This document shows positions 1-6,836 of a stretch of DNA of 9,148 nucleotides, in pieces (the stretch's first letter is position 1; the number at the start of each line of letters is the position of its first letter). The DNA is from an uncultured Clostridia bacterium (GTDB lineage: Bacteria; Bacillota; Clostridia; Lachnospirales; Lachnospiraceae). The notes below the pieces were generated by a model. That model was not told where the DNA came from and made no database searches. It worked only from the letters and a program-made list of their open reading frames with translations. The DNA lies in NCBI GenBank assembly GCA_946611595.1, contig CAMODY010000067.1, forward strand, positions 1 to 9,148. Direction: 5' to 3'. The position numbers were made by a program, and so were the translations under genes.

Positions 1-581
1 TGCACACGGCTTGGAACAAGGTAATCTCTTGCTCCTTCCGGAGTGCTCTTGCAGAGCATCGGAGTTTCAATCTCTACGAAACCTTCTTCATACATGAAAT
101 CACGGATGCTCTTTGCGACTTTACTTCTAAAGAGAATATTTTTCTGAAGGTCCGGACGTCTGAGGTCTAAGTAACGGTATTTCAGACGCAGTTCATCTTT
201 CGTTTGGGAATCCTCTTCAATATGGAACGGAGGTGTTAACGCCTCAGAAAGGATACGGAGTTCTAATACTTTGATTTCAATGTCACCTGTTTTCAGGTTT
301 TCATTGATCGCGCCTTCTCTTTTCTGAACCAGACCGCGGACAGCAATTACGAACTCATTTCTAAGGGTCTGTGCTTTTTTATAGCCTTCCTCACCGATGT
401 TGTTTTCATCGAAGAGAAGCTGCATCAGTCCGCTTCTGTCTCGAAGATCAACAAAGATCAAACTACCAAGGTTTCTTCTTTTGTTGACCCAGCCCATGAG
501 CACAACGCTCTCGCCGATCTGTTCATTCGTTACTTCTGTGCATCTGTGGCTTCTGGTAAAGCCACTCATTGATTCTGCCAT
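1..581 (-). CDS. aspS: Aspartyl-tRNA synthetase, N-terminal 193 residues (3' end off window)
   Basis: Class II aspartyl-tRNA synthetase, which charges tRNA-Asp with aspartate in the cytoplasm. Only residues 1-193 of an enzyme that is normally about 590 residues are present; the gene continues past the left edge. Residues about 15-110 are the OB-fold anticodon-binding domain (GWVNKRRNLGSLIFVDLRDR at 30-49). The segment KYRYLDLRRP (134-143) leads into the catalytic core. Motif 1 is FVEIETPMLCKSTPEGARDY (168-187), followed by LVPSR. The ATG at 579-581 is preceded by a GGAAAGAG-type ribosome binding site; a second in-frame Met at residue 5 is possible but less well placed. It follows hisS by 56 bp with no convincing terminator between them, so it is probably the next gene of the same transcript, a common hisS-aspS arrangement in Firmicutes. 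Bacterial AspRS is either discriminating or not (the latter also charges tRNA-Asn); the deciding region lies outside the window. Confidence 0.97.
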   Translation of the reverse strand, partial: MAESMSGFTRSHRCTEVTNEQIGESVVLMGWVNKRRNLGSLIFVDLRDRSGLMQLLFDENNIGEEGYKKAQTLRNEFVIAVRGLVQKREGAINENLKTGDIEIKVLELRILSEALTPPFHIEEDSQTKDELRLKYRYLDLRRPDLQKNILFRSKVAKSIRDFMYEEGFVEIETPMLCKSTPEGARDYLVPSRV

Positions 582-637
582 GTCTCTCTCTTTCCGGAAT
601 AATCCTGTTTGCTAGTTTCTATTTAAAGCCCAGGGCT

Positions 638-1879
638 TTATTTTACAATGTCTATGATCTGCTCGATCGCACATTCCGTTTCGCTTCCGTCTTCCATGTT
701 CTTGATGCGAACCTTGCCGCTTGCGATCTCATCCGCTCCTAAGACGACAACATATGGAGCATGAATCTTATTTGCATATTTCATCTGTGCTTTTACAGAT
801 TTACCCATATAGTCAGTCTCGACGGAGATGCCCTGCTGGCGCAGGCTGTTGATCAGCTTATAGCCTTCCACTTTAACGTCCGGCATCATAGCAATATAAA
901 GCTGAGGAGGAGTTACGCCTCCAATATCAATGCCTTCTAAGTTCAGGAAGTATAAGACTCTTTCAAGTCCCATACCGAAACCTGCTGACGGAATGTCATG
1001 TTTTTCGTCGATCTCTTTTACAAGACCGTCGTAACGTCCGCCGCCGCAAAGCGTAAAACCGTCTTTGTTTACGAACTCAAATACGGTTCTTGTGTAGTAG
1101 TCAAGTCCACGGACGATACCGGTATCGACTTCAAACGGAATATTTAAAGCACTCAGCATATTCTGAAGTTCTTCAAAATGTGCCCTGCACTCATCATCTA
1201 AATAATCAATTGTGCGCGGAGCATCTTTTACGATCTCTTTGCAGCCTTCCACCTTGCAATCAAGCACGCGGAGCGGATTGCGTTCCATACGGTCTCTGCA
1301 GGTCGGACAAAGGTGATCTTTATGCTCATTCAGATAAGAAAGCAGAGCCTTGTTATACTCTTTTCTGCAGTTTCCGCATCCGATGGAATTGATGTGAACG
1401 GAAATGTCCTTAAGACCCAGTTTTTCTGTGATTCTCTTAACCAGACTGATCAGCTCAACTTCCACCATCGGGCTTTCGGAACCGATATATTCTACACCAA
1501 ACTGGTGGTGCTGGCGAAGACGTCCGCTCTGCGGTTTTTCATAGCGGAAAGCCGGCGTAATATAAAAGAGTTTGGAAAGTCCACTCTCTGCATAAAGGCT
1601 GTGCTCAAGATATGCACGGATCACACCTGCCGTTCCTTCCGGCTTTAATGTGATGCTTCTGCCGCCTTTATCTTCAAAGGTGTACATTTCTTTTTGTACA
1701 ACGTCCGTTGTTTCTCCAACGCCTCGCTGAAAAAGCACCGTATGCTCAAACATCGGTGTCATAATCTGTTTAATATTGTAAGTGGCAGCGGTTTCCTTGC
1801 AGATTGCTTCTACAAGCTCCCTTTTTGCCATTTCCTCTCCATACCAGTCCGCAGTTCCGCGGGGTGCCTGTGTAATCAT
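638..1879 (-). CDS. hisS: Histidyl-tRNA synthetase
   Basis: Class II histidyl-tRNA synthetase of 413 residues, close to the usual bacterial length of about 420. It activates histidine with ATP and charges tRNA-His. Visible signatures are GETTDVVQKEMYTF (55-68) in the motif 1 region, motif 2 FRYEKPQSGRLRQHHQFGVE (111-130), the histidine-specific LDYYTRTVFE (259-268) and GGGRYDGL (279-286), and motif 3 GFGMGLERVLY (300-310). Residues about 325-413 form the C-terminal anticodon-binding domain. The insertion domain carries six cysteines (168, 171, 191, 194, 208, 213) in CxxC...CxxC...C...C order. I recall such clusters in other clostridial HisRS, so a structural metal site is plausible but unproven. 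The ATG at 1877-1879 has a GGAGAG ribosome binding site five bases upstream. The gene sits between the hydrolase (83 bp upstream) and aspS (56 bp downstream). The short leader has no room for a T-box riboswitch. Confidence 0.98.
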   Translation of the reverse strand: MITQAPRGTADWYGEEMAKRELVEAICKETAATYNIKQIMTPMFEHTVLFQRGVGETTDVVQKEMYTFEDKGGRSITLKPEGTAGVIRAYLEHSLYAESGLSKLFYITPAFRYEKPQSGRLRQHHQFGVEYIGSESPMVEVELISLVKRITEKLGLKDISVHINSIGCGNCRKEYNKALLSYLNEHKDHLCPTCRDRMERNPLRVLDCKVEGCKEIVKDAPRTIDYLDDECRAHFEELQNMLSALNIPFEVDTGIVRGLDYYTRTVFEFVNKDGFTLCGGGRYDGLVKEIDEKHDIPSAGFGMGLERVLYFLNLEGIDIGGVTPPQLYIAMMPDVKVEGYKLINSLRQQGISVETDYMGKSVKAQMKYANKIHAPYVVVLGADEIASGKVRIKNMEDGSETECAIEQIIDIVK

Positions 1880-1884
1880 AAGTA

Positions 1885-1890
1885 CTCTCC
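1885..1890 (-). promoter_or_regulatory. Ribosome binding site of hisS
   Basis: GGAGAG on the minus strand, five bases before the ATG. It fixes the hisS start at 1879 and lies just downstream of the hairpin and candidate promoter of this gap. Confidence 0.75.
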
Positions 1891-1911
1891 AGTCTTTCTA
1901 ATTTATCAAAA

Positions 1912-1941
1912 GCAGTGCCCGTGTATTATCACGCACACTGC
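1912..1941 (-). other. Intergenic inverted repeat upstream of hisS (operator-like or hairpin)
   Basis: GCAGTG at 1912-1917 is the reverse complement of CACTGC at 1936-1941. Inside these, CGTG at 1920-1923 pairs with CACG at 1930-1933, giving a stem of 6 + 4 bp with a 2x2 internal mismatch and a six-base loop. On the transcribed minus strand it is followed by TTTTGATAAATT, only four uninterrupted T, so as a terminator it would be weak or partial. The loop contains the -10-like GATAAT of a candidate promoter, so it could instead be a protein-binding operator. The structure is seen directly; its function is not known. Confidence 0.5.
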
Positions 1942-1953
1942 CGAAAAATGCAA
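1925..1953 (-). promoter_or_regulatory. Candidate internal promoter for hisS-aspS
   Basis: Reading the minus strand, TTGCAT (1953-1948) lies 17 bases before GATAAT (1930-1925). The -10 matches the consensus at five of six positions; the -35 matches only TTG. A start about seven bases further on would give a leader of roughly 40 nt before hisS. The -10 box lies in the centre of the inverted repeat at 1912-1941. One good hexamer can occur by chance, so this is a moderate-to-low confidence call. Confidence 0.35.
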
Positions 1954-1962
1954 TGCGTTTTA

Positions 1963-2586
1963 TTAGTCACGATAGCCGTGCATCCGTCGCTCATCAGCAA
2001 TCTTTGTCGCCATCTCATGTCCCGGATAAACAACCGTCTCCGGTGGCACATTCTCGAGCAGATATCTCAAAGAATTCATAAGGTCTGTTTCGCTTCCGCC
2101 CGGAAAATCAGTTCTTCCCCAGGAACGGTAGAACATGGTATCTCCCGAAAGCATAAATCCTGCTTCATAGAAATAATAGCAGACACCGCCCGGTGTATGG
2201 CCCGGTGTAAAGATCACGCGGATCTTCATGCCGCCGATTTCAAGCTCTTCTCCGCCCTTTAAGCGGATGTCGGAATCTTCCAGATAAATGGAAAAATTGC
2301 TCATGTTAAAACGGCCATTATTCAGCATCGGCTCATCCAGTTCATGAATATAGACCGGTACCTTATAGCTTTCGCGAAGTTCAGGAATTGCCATAACATG
2401 ATCGCCATGCGCATGTGTCAGCAGAATTGCTACAGGTGTAACGCCACGCTCTTCAATGCATTCTTTAATAAATGCCGCGTTATCTCCCGGGTCTGTGATG
2501 ATCGCTTCTTTCAGGTCTTCATCATAGATCATATAGCAGTTTGTCTCCAGCATGCCTACCCGGATCACATCCATTTTAATACCCAT
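1963..2586 (-). CDS. Metallo-beta-lactamase-fold hydrolase, glyoxalase II-like
   Basis: Soluble dinuclear-metal hydrolase of 207 residues, of the small glyoxalase II-like group (YqgX/YcbL-type). The metal ligands are visible in order: THAHGDH (His58, His60, Asp62, His63), TPGHTPGG (His130), SGDTMF (Asp149) and YPGHE (His190). The segment WGRTDFPGGSETDL (156-169) is also typical of this group. Substrate is unknown; hydrolysis of S-lactoylglutathione-like or other thioesters is the family expectation only. The frame stays open up to an ATG at 2667 that overlaps the rel stop codon, but I chose the ATG at 2584-2586. It has a perfect GGAGG eight bases upstream, and the protein then begins with the family-like MGIKMDVIRVGMLETNCYMI. 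The 27 extra residues are basic, unlike the family, and overlap a hairpin. A hydrolase of this kind between rel and hisS is a recurrent Firmicutes arrangement. Confidence 0.92.
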   Translation of the reverse strand: MGIKMDVIRVGMLETNCYMIYDEDLKEAIITDPGDNAAFIKECIEERGVTPVAILLTHAHGDHVMAIPELRESYKVPVYIHELDEPMLNNGRFNMSNFSIYLEDSDIRLKGGEELEIGGMKIRVIFTPGHTPGGVCYYFYEAGFMLSGDTMFYRSWGRTDFPGGSETDLMNSLRYLLENVPPETVVYPGHEMATKIADERRMHGYRD

Positions 2587-2594
2587 ATCTTTTT

Positions 2595-2599
2595 CCTCC
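2595..2599 (-). promoter_or_regulatory. Ribosome binding site that sets the hydrolase start
   Basis: Perfect GGAGG on the minus strand, eight bases before the ATG at 2586. It argues against the longer reading frame from 2667, which has only a weak AGGA-like sequence at poor spacing. Confidence 0.85.
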
Positions 2600-2602
2600 A
2601 AA

Positions 2603-2629
2603 GGCCAGACAGTACGGAATCTGTCTGCC
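2603..2629 (-). other. Stem-loop immediately upstream of the hydrolase ribosome binding site
   Basis: CAGACAG at 2606-2612 and CTGTCTG at 2621-2627 form a perfect 7-bp stem with an eight-base loop. It can be extended by GG/CC (2603-2604 with 2628-2629) across a one-base bulge. On the minus strand the stem ends three bases before the GGAGG and has no U-run after it, so it is not an intrinsic terminator. It lies in the rel-hydrolase gap and could affect mRNA stability or translation; the role is unknown. Confidence 0.45.
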
Positions 2630-2666
2630 AGTCTTTGTGCATTTCTAAGGCGCCCTATCAGTCTCA

Positions 2667-4997
2667 TCAGCCTGACGTCCTGTTAATATCTACAACATCA
2701 TCGATCTGTTTCAGCTTATCCATGACTTTGGACAGTTCGTCAGTGGATGAAACTTTAAAGCCCATATCGATCGTTGCCATCTGCTGTTTATTGGTGCGAA
2801 CATTCATGTTTAATACATCAAGATCCTTTTCGGACATGATCTTTGAAATATCAACAAGAAGACCTGTTCTATTGTGTGCGAAGACGCTGATCTCAACCAG
2901 ATATTTTTCTTCTTTGAATGCAGATGACGGTTTATCCCACTCTGCGTCGATCAGTCTGTCACGCTCTGCAATATTTAAGTTTACGATATTGACGCAATCT
3001 GTTCTGTGAACCGTGATTCCTCTTCCTCTCGTTACAAAGCCAACGATCTCATCGCCAGGTACCGGAGAGCAGCATTTTGCAAAACGCACGGCAACGTCAT
3101 GAATACCCTTTACGACAATACCGTTACGGTTCTTATCATTTGCTTCTGCTTTATGCGTTGCAGATGCAGCAGACTCTAAAATGTCCTCATCCGTTACTTT
3201 ATGAACTTTATTCTTGCGCTCATACTCGGACAAAAGACGATTTACAACCTGACCTTCTTTTAAGCCGCCATGTCCGATTGCCGCAAGGACAGAATCCCAG
3301 TCTTTACAGCTGTATCTTGTAAGCACCGACTGCTGATACTCAGGAGCAAAGATCTCCATATTGTCGATTGCTTTCGTACGCATATATTTATCGATCAGTT
3401 CTCGTCCCTTTTGGATGTTCTCTTCCTTTAAGGCCGTTCTGAACCACTGATTGATCTTCTGTTTAGCACTCGGGCTCTTAACGATATTGAGCCAGTCCAT
3501 GCTCGGGCCTTTTGAGTTCTGTGACGTAATGATCTCGATACGATCACCGTTCTGGATCTTGTAGTCGATATTTACGATCTTATCATTAACTCTGGCACCG
3601 ATCATACGGTTTCCGACTGCAGAGTGAATGCTGTATGCGAAGTCGATCGGCGTAGAGCCTGCCGGAAGGTTTTTAACATCGCCTTCAGGTGTAAAGCAGA
3701 AAACATCATCAGAGAACAGGTCAAGGTCGCTCTTTAAGAACTCCATGAACTCTGTGTTATTAGAAGTTTCCGTCTGCCAGTCAAGGATCTGACGCAGCCA
3801 TGCAAGTTTTTCTTCTTCGCTCTGCTTGATCGTTTTATCGCCGACACCTTTACCCTCTTTATATTTCCAGTGGGCAGCGATACCGTACTCTGCCGTTCTA
3901 TGCATCTCGAAGGTTCGGATCTGAACTTCAAATGGTGTGCCTTCCGGGCTGATCAGTGTTGTATGCAGTGACTGATACATGTTCGGTTTCGGCATCGCGA
4001 TATAATCTTTGAAACGTCCCGGGATTGGTTTATAGATCTCATGGATAATACCAAGCGCTGCATAGCAGTCCTTAACAGTATCAACTTTGATACGAACAGC
4101 AAACAGGTCGTAGATCTGATCTAAGGAACGGTTCTGGTTGACCATCTTTTTATAGATGCTGAAGTAGTGCTTTACACGTCCGTCCACTTCGCAGCGGATA
4201 TCAGCTTCTTTCATATGCTGACGGACAGCCTCAACCATTTCATCAATAAAATCGTCTTTTACATTTTTGCGTGCCTTGACCTCTTCTACCAGATTGTAGA
4301 AAACGTCCGGCTCTAAATATTTAAGCGCTAGGTCATCGAGCTCGATCTTAATCTTAGAAATACCAAGACGCTGTGCGATCGGCGCATAGATGTCCATCGT
4401 CTCACGTGCTTTTTCTTTCTGCTTCTCACGTGTCATAAACTGAAGCGTACGCATGTTATGCAGACGGTCGGCCAGTTTTATGATGATGACACGGATATCT
4501 TTTGCCATGGCAAGAAACATCTTTCTGAGGTTTTCTGCCTGCACCTCAATTTTATCCGTTGTATATTTGATCTGTGTCAACTTCGTAACGCCATCTACTA
4601 AAAGCGCTACCTCTTCGCCAAATTCTTCCTTCAGTTCGTCTAAAGACATTGCAGTATCTTCAACAACATCATGAAGAATTGCTGCTGCGACAGTCTCCTT
4701 ATCCATTTCCAGTTCCGCTAAAATAATGGCAACCTGGATCGGATGACTGATATAAGGTTCCCCGGATTTACGCAGCTGATCCCCATGTGCCTCTTTTGCC
4801 ACATGGTATGCTTTTTCAATCAGCGAAATATCATCCGATGGATGATATTTTCTGATCGTTGCTATTAACTTGTCGTATAACTCTTCGATGGGAACCGGGG
4901 TCTCCGTTGCATTAAGCTTCTTCAAAGATTCCGGTGTTTCCTGCTGGACCATTGGCCTCATGCTCTCATCTTTTGTTACTACTTGTTGTTCACTCAT
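2667..4997 (-). CDS. rel: Bifunctional (p)ppGpp synthetase/hydrolase, Rel family
   Basis: Long RelA/SpoT homologue of 776 residues. It makes (p)ppGpp from ATP and GTP/GDP on starved ribosomes and also degrades it. Domains in order: HD hydrolase (about 45-200; His85, His109-Asp110, VVED 111-114, KLADRLHN 174-181), synthetase (about 250-390; RFKD at 328-331 and FEVQIRT at 356-362), TGS (about 431-493), helical linker, conserved-cysteine/zinc-finger domain (about 626-680; Cys642, Cys643, His664, Cys668) and C-terminal ACT domain (about 700-776). An intact HD site plus the RxKD loop indicates the bifunctional Gram-positive type, not monofunctional RelA. The N-terminus is about 30 residues longer than I recall for B. 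subtilis Rel. The start ATG overlaps the stop of the upstream membrane-protein gene (ATGAGTGA) and lacks a clear ribosome binding site, so translational coupling is likely. In-frame Met13 and Met16 are alternative starts with no better site. The symbol relA is also widely used for this gene. Confidence 0.97.
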   Translation of the reverse strand: MSEQQVVTKDESMRPMVQQETPESLKKLNATETPVPIEELYDKLIATIRKYHPSDDISLIEKAYHVAKEAHGDQLRKSGEPYISHPIQVAIILAELEMDKETVAAAILHDVVEDTAMSLDELKEEFGEEVALLVDGVTKLTQIKYTTDKIEVQAENLRKMFLAMAKDIRVIIIKLADRLHNMRTLQFMTREKQKEKARETMDIYAPIAQRLGISKIKIELDDLALKYLEPDVFYNLVEEVKARKNVKDDFIDEMVEAVRQHMKEADIRCEVDGRVKHYFSIYKKMVNQNRSLDQIYDLFAVRIKVDTVKDCYAALGIIHEIYKPIPGRFKDYIAMPKPNMYQSLHTTLISPEGTPFEVQIRTFEMHRTAEYGIAAHWKYKEGKGVGDKTIKQSEEEKLAWLRQILDWQTETSNNTEFMEFLKSDLDLFSDDVFCFTPEGDVKNLPAGSTPIDFAYSIHSAVGNRMIGARVNDKIVNIDYKIQNGDRIEIITSQNSKGPSMDWLNIVKSPSAKQKINQWFRTALKEENIQKGRELIDKYMRTKAIDNMEIFAPEYQQSVLTRYSCKDWDSVLAAIGHGGLKEGQVVNRLLSEYERKNKVHKVTDEDILESAASATHKAEANDKNRNGIVVKGIHDVAVRFAKCCSPVPGDEIVGFVTRGRGITVHRTDCVNIVNLNIAERDRLIDAEWDKPSSAFKEEKYLVEISVFAHNRTGLLVDISKIMSEKDLDVLNMNVRTNKQQMATIDMGFKVSSTDELSKVMDKLKQIDDVVDINRTSG

Positions 4998-6810
4998 CGT
5001 TTAATCTTTTATCTATTTCCTCAAAACTTAATATAGTTGTTTCCGTTTCTGCAGCGTGGTTCATGTCCTCATACTTAAGGATCGTCGTTTCCGATTCCTG
5101 ATTGTGATCCATATCTTCAAAACGAAGGATCGTTGTCTCCGACTCCGGATTATGCTCCATATCCTCAAACCTTAAGATCTGTGTCTCGGATAAGTCTTCA
5201 GCAGATGCTGCTTTTACCTTTTCACCAATCTCCGGAGAAATATCCGTCACCGCATAATAGGGATCCATTTTTATATCTTTTGTGGCAATGCCTTCGTAAG
5301 TTGAAAGATCTTCCTCAAAATCTTTTTCAAAATCATCATCGAGATTCAGCTTTGGTTTGTGAGAAGGATCTTCCGTATCATCCGGTCCTTTAGGCTTACT
5401 CTTTCTGTTCTTCAGCAGAACAAATACAAGAGCAGCCGCGAGAAGTATAATAATAATCGCTCCGATTATCAACCAAAGACTCACATTCGATTTTTCAGGT
5501 TCAGCTTTTTCAGCCTCTTTTGCCGAAATCAGGGATCTTGTCAGAAAATACTCTGATGCATGTGTCAAAGATAAAACGACCTGATCCTTTCCAGCTGTAA
5601 TCTTCTGCTCTTCTAAGGACAATTCGTTTTTCTTCTGATCAAAGTAATAGAGCTGCAGTTTTGCATTCTCTTTAAATTCGTCTTTGTTTGCTATTGTCAG
5701 CTTAGTCCCTTCCGGAAGTTTACCGGAATAAGCAAGATTGATGATTATTCCTTCTGCAAAATTAGAAAGCTCTGCAATCTTTTCTTCATTATCGGATTCA
5801 AAACTAACAGTAGGATCAAAGGATGTCATATCAGCTGTGATGTTTGCTCCAATGATCGTCCATCCGTAAAGAAGACTGTCATCATCCGCGTAACGATTCA
5901 GATAAAGCGTTTTGCCCCAGGCTTTGATTGCTTTGAGGAGCTTTGCATCCAGTACATCTCCATCAGTCAGTTTAACCGTAATCGAATCTGCCGTGCTGCT
6001 TTGCATTTCTGCTTCCAGATCTTTTAAAGCAATCCGGTCTTCTTTTCTTGTGATTTTAAGCTGATAGCCCATCTGCAGACCGTTTTCTGCAGTAACTACA
6101 ATATCAAAAGTATTAAGCCCAACACTAAGCTCTTTTTCACCGGCTCCTGCAACTGTTGCTTTTGCATCTTCTGCGCCGGCTTCAATCGTAATCTTATTTA
6201 TGTTATTAGAGACAGATGCGGAATAAATTCCATTGCCGTCATTATTCAAAGGCAGTTCTTTTTGATCCGTCCCGAGAATGCGAATATAGGAAATTGCTGC
6301 GTTACCTGAACCTTCACCAGTTGAATTTCCATTGATATAGCTGCCATCACCATATCCATAGTTATCATCCGCGCCGGCGCCTCTTCCAGGAGCAGTGCCT
6401 CCGCCAGAGTTTTCAGTTACAGTAACGGTACAGCTTTGGCTATAGTATTCCGAATCCTGAGGAACACCATCCCCATCAAGATAGCTATAATATCCTGATA
6501 CATAAATGTTGCCTGTTCCTGTACCATTAGTTCCTACATAATAGGTCCCTGATAATGTATTGCTAAAACCCGTATCGTTTCCCATTGATTCGGTTAAAGC
6601 TCCATTAACGGCTCCATCGCATGAGATTTCAACAAGTCCATAGGATAAATTGTTTCCAGTAAAAGTAACAGTAACAGCAACTGAATCACCTTGTGCAACC
6701 ACATCCGTAACAGAAACTGACATTCCATCTGCAAAGCTTGGAATAGAAAATCCAAAGCTAAGACAAATTGCACATATAACGATTGATATCTTTTGAATCC
6801 ATTTTTTCAT
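4990..6810 (-). CDS. Membrane-anchored surface protein with cadherin-like domain and repeated cytoplasmic tail
   Basis: Protein of 606 residues that I cannot assign to a named gene. Residues 1-27 are a signal peptide (KKW..., hydrophobic core, likely cleavage after SFA). Residues about 28-134 form a beta-rich domain whose start (VTDVVAQGDSVAVTVTF) faintly resembles cohesin or Ig-like domains. A Gly/Asp/Asn/Tyr-rich linker follows (135-170). Residues about 172-257 match the cadherin-like beta-sandwich pattern (GLNTFDIVVTAENG...Y.LKITR). Residues about 258-428 are a further uncharacterised extracellular domain. One membrane helix lies at about 443-466, followed by basic KNRKSKPKG, so the tail is cytoplasmic. 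The tail is acidic and ends in four 16-residue repeats (541-604). The ATG at 6810 is preceded by GAGAGG at 11 bases. The gene follows the lysozyme by 26 bp and overlaps rel by 8 bp. A receptor or scaffold role is inferred; no enzymatic motif is visible. Confidence 0.9.
   Translation of the reverse strand: MKKWIQKISIVICAICLSFGFSIPSFADGMSVSVTDVVAQGDSVAVTVTFTGNNLSYGLVEISCDGAVNGALTESMGNDTGFSNTLSGTYYVGTNGTGTGNIYVSGYYSYLDGDGVPQDSEYYSQSCTVTVTENSGGGTAPGRGAGADDNYGYGDGSYINGNSTGEGSGNAAISYIRILGTDQKELPLNNDGNGIYSASVSNNINKITIEAGAEDAKATVAGAGEKELSVGLNTFDIVVTAENGLQMGYQLKITRKEDRIALKDLEAEMQSSTADSITVKLTDGDVLDAKLLKAIKAWGKTLYLNRYADDDSLLYGWTIIGANITADMTSFDPTVSFESDNEEKIAELSNFAEGIIINLAYSGKLPEGTKLTIANKDEFKENAKLQLYYFDQKKNELSLEEQKITAGKDQVVLSLTHASEYFLTRSLISAKEAEKAEPEKSNVSLWLIIGAIIIILLAAALVFVLLKNRKSKPKGPDDTEDPSHKPKLNLDDDFEKDFEEDLSTYEGIATKDIKMDPYYAVTDISPEIGEKVKAASAEDLSETQILRFEDMEHNPESETTILRFEDMDHNQESETTILKYEDMNHAAETETTILSFEEIDKRLNDE
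4999..5190 (-). repeat. Four tandem 48-bp units encoding 16-residue cytoplasmic repeats
   Basis: The units at residues 541-556, 557-572, 573-588 and 589-604 read SETQILRFEDMEHNPE, SETTILRFEDMDHNQE, SETTILKYEDMNHAAE and TETTILSFEEIDKRLN. E-T-x-I-L is invariant, followed by an aromatic residue, Glu and an acidic residue. The DNA of the units has diverged much more than the protein, so this looks like a selected protein motif and not a fresh slippage repeat. The last unit ends two bases before the rel start codon, so its codons also form the rel leader. Confidence 0.9.
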
Positions 6811-6836
6811 GGTTCATCCGTCCTCTCGTTATGCCT

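Noticed and set aside
624..640. Palindrome TAAAGCC-CAG-GGCTTTA overlapping the hisS stop codon
   Set aside because: Considered as a hisS terminator. The stem is only 7 bp with a three-base loop and has no U-run on the minus strand, so hisS-aspS read-through is expected.
1880..1962. T-box riboswitch upstream of hisS
   Set aside because: The gap is only 83 bp, too short for a T-box leader, and no T-box core sequence is visible.
2587..2667. 27-residue N-terminal extension of the hydrolase from an ATG overlapping the rel stop
   Set aside because: Weak ribosome binding site, residues unlike the family, a hairpin within it, and a perfect GGAGG before the downstream ATG.
2344..3009. 221-residue open frame on the plus strand, antisense to the hydrolase and rel
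   Set aside because: It overlaps two strongly conserved minus-strand genes, has no ribosome binding site before its ATG, and its Cys/Phe/Ser-rich product looks like a frame shadow.
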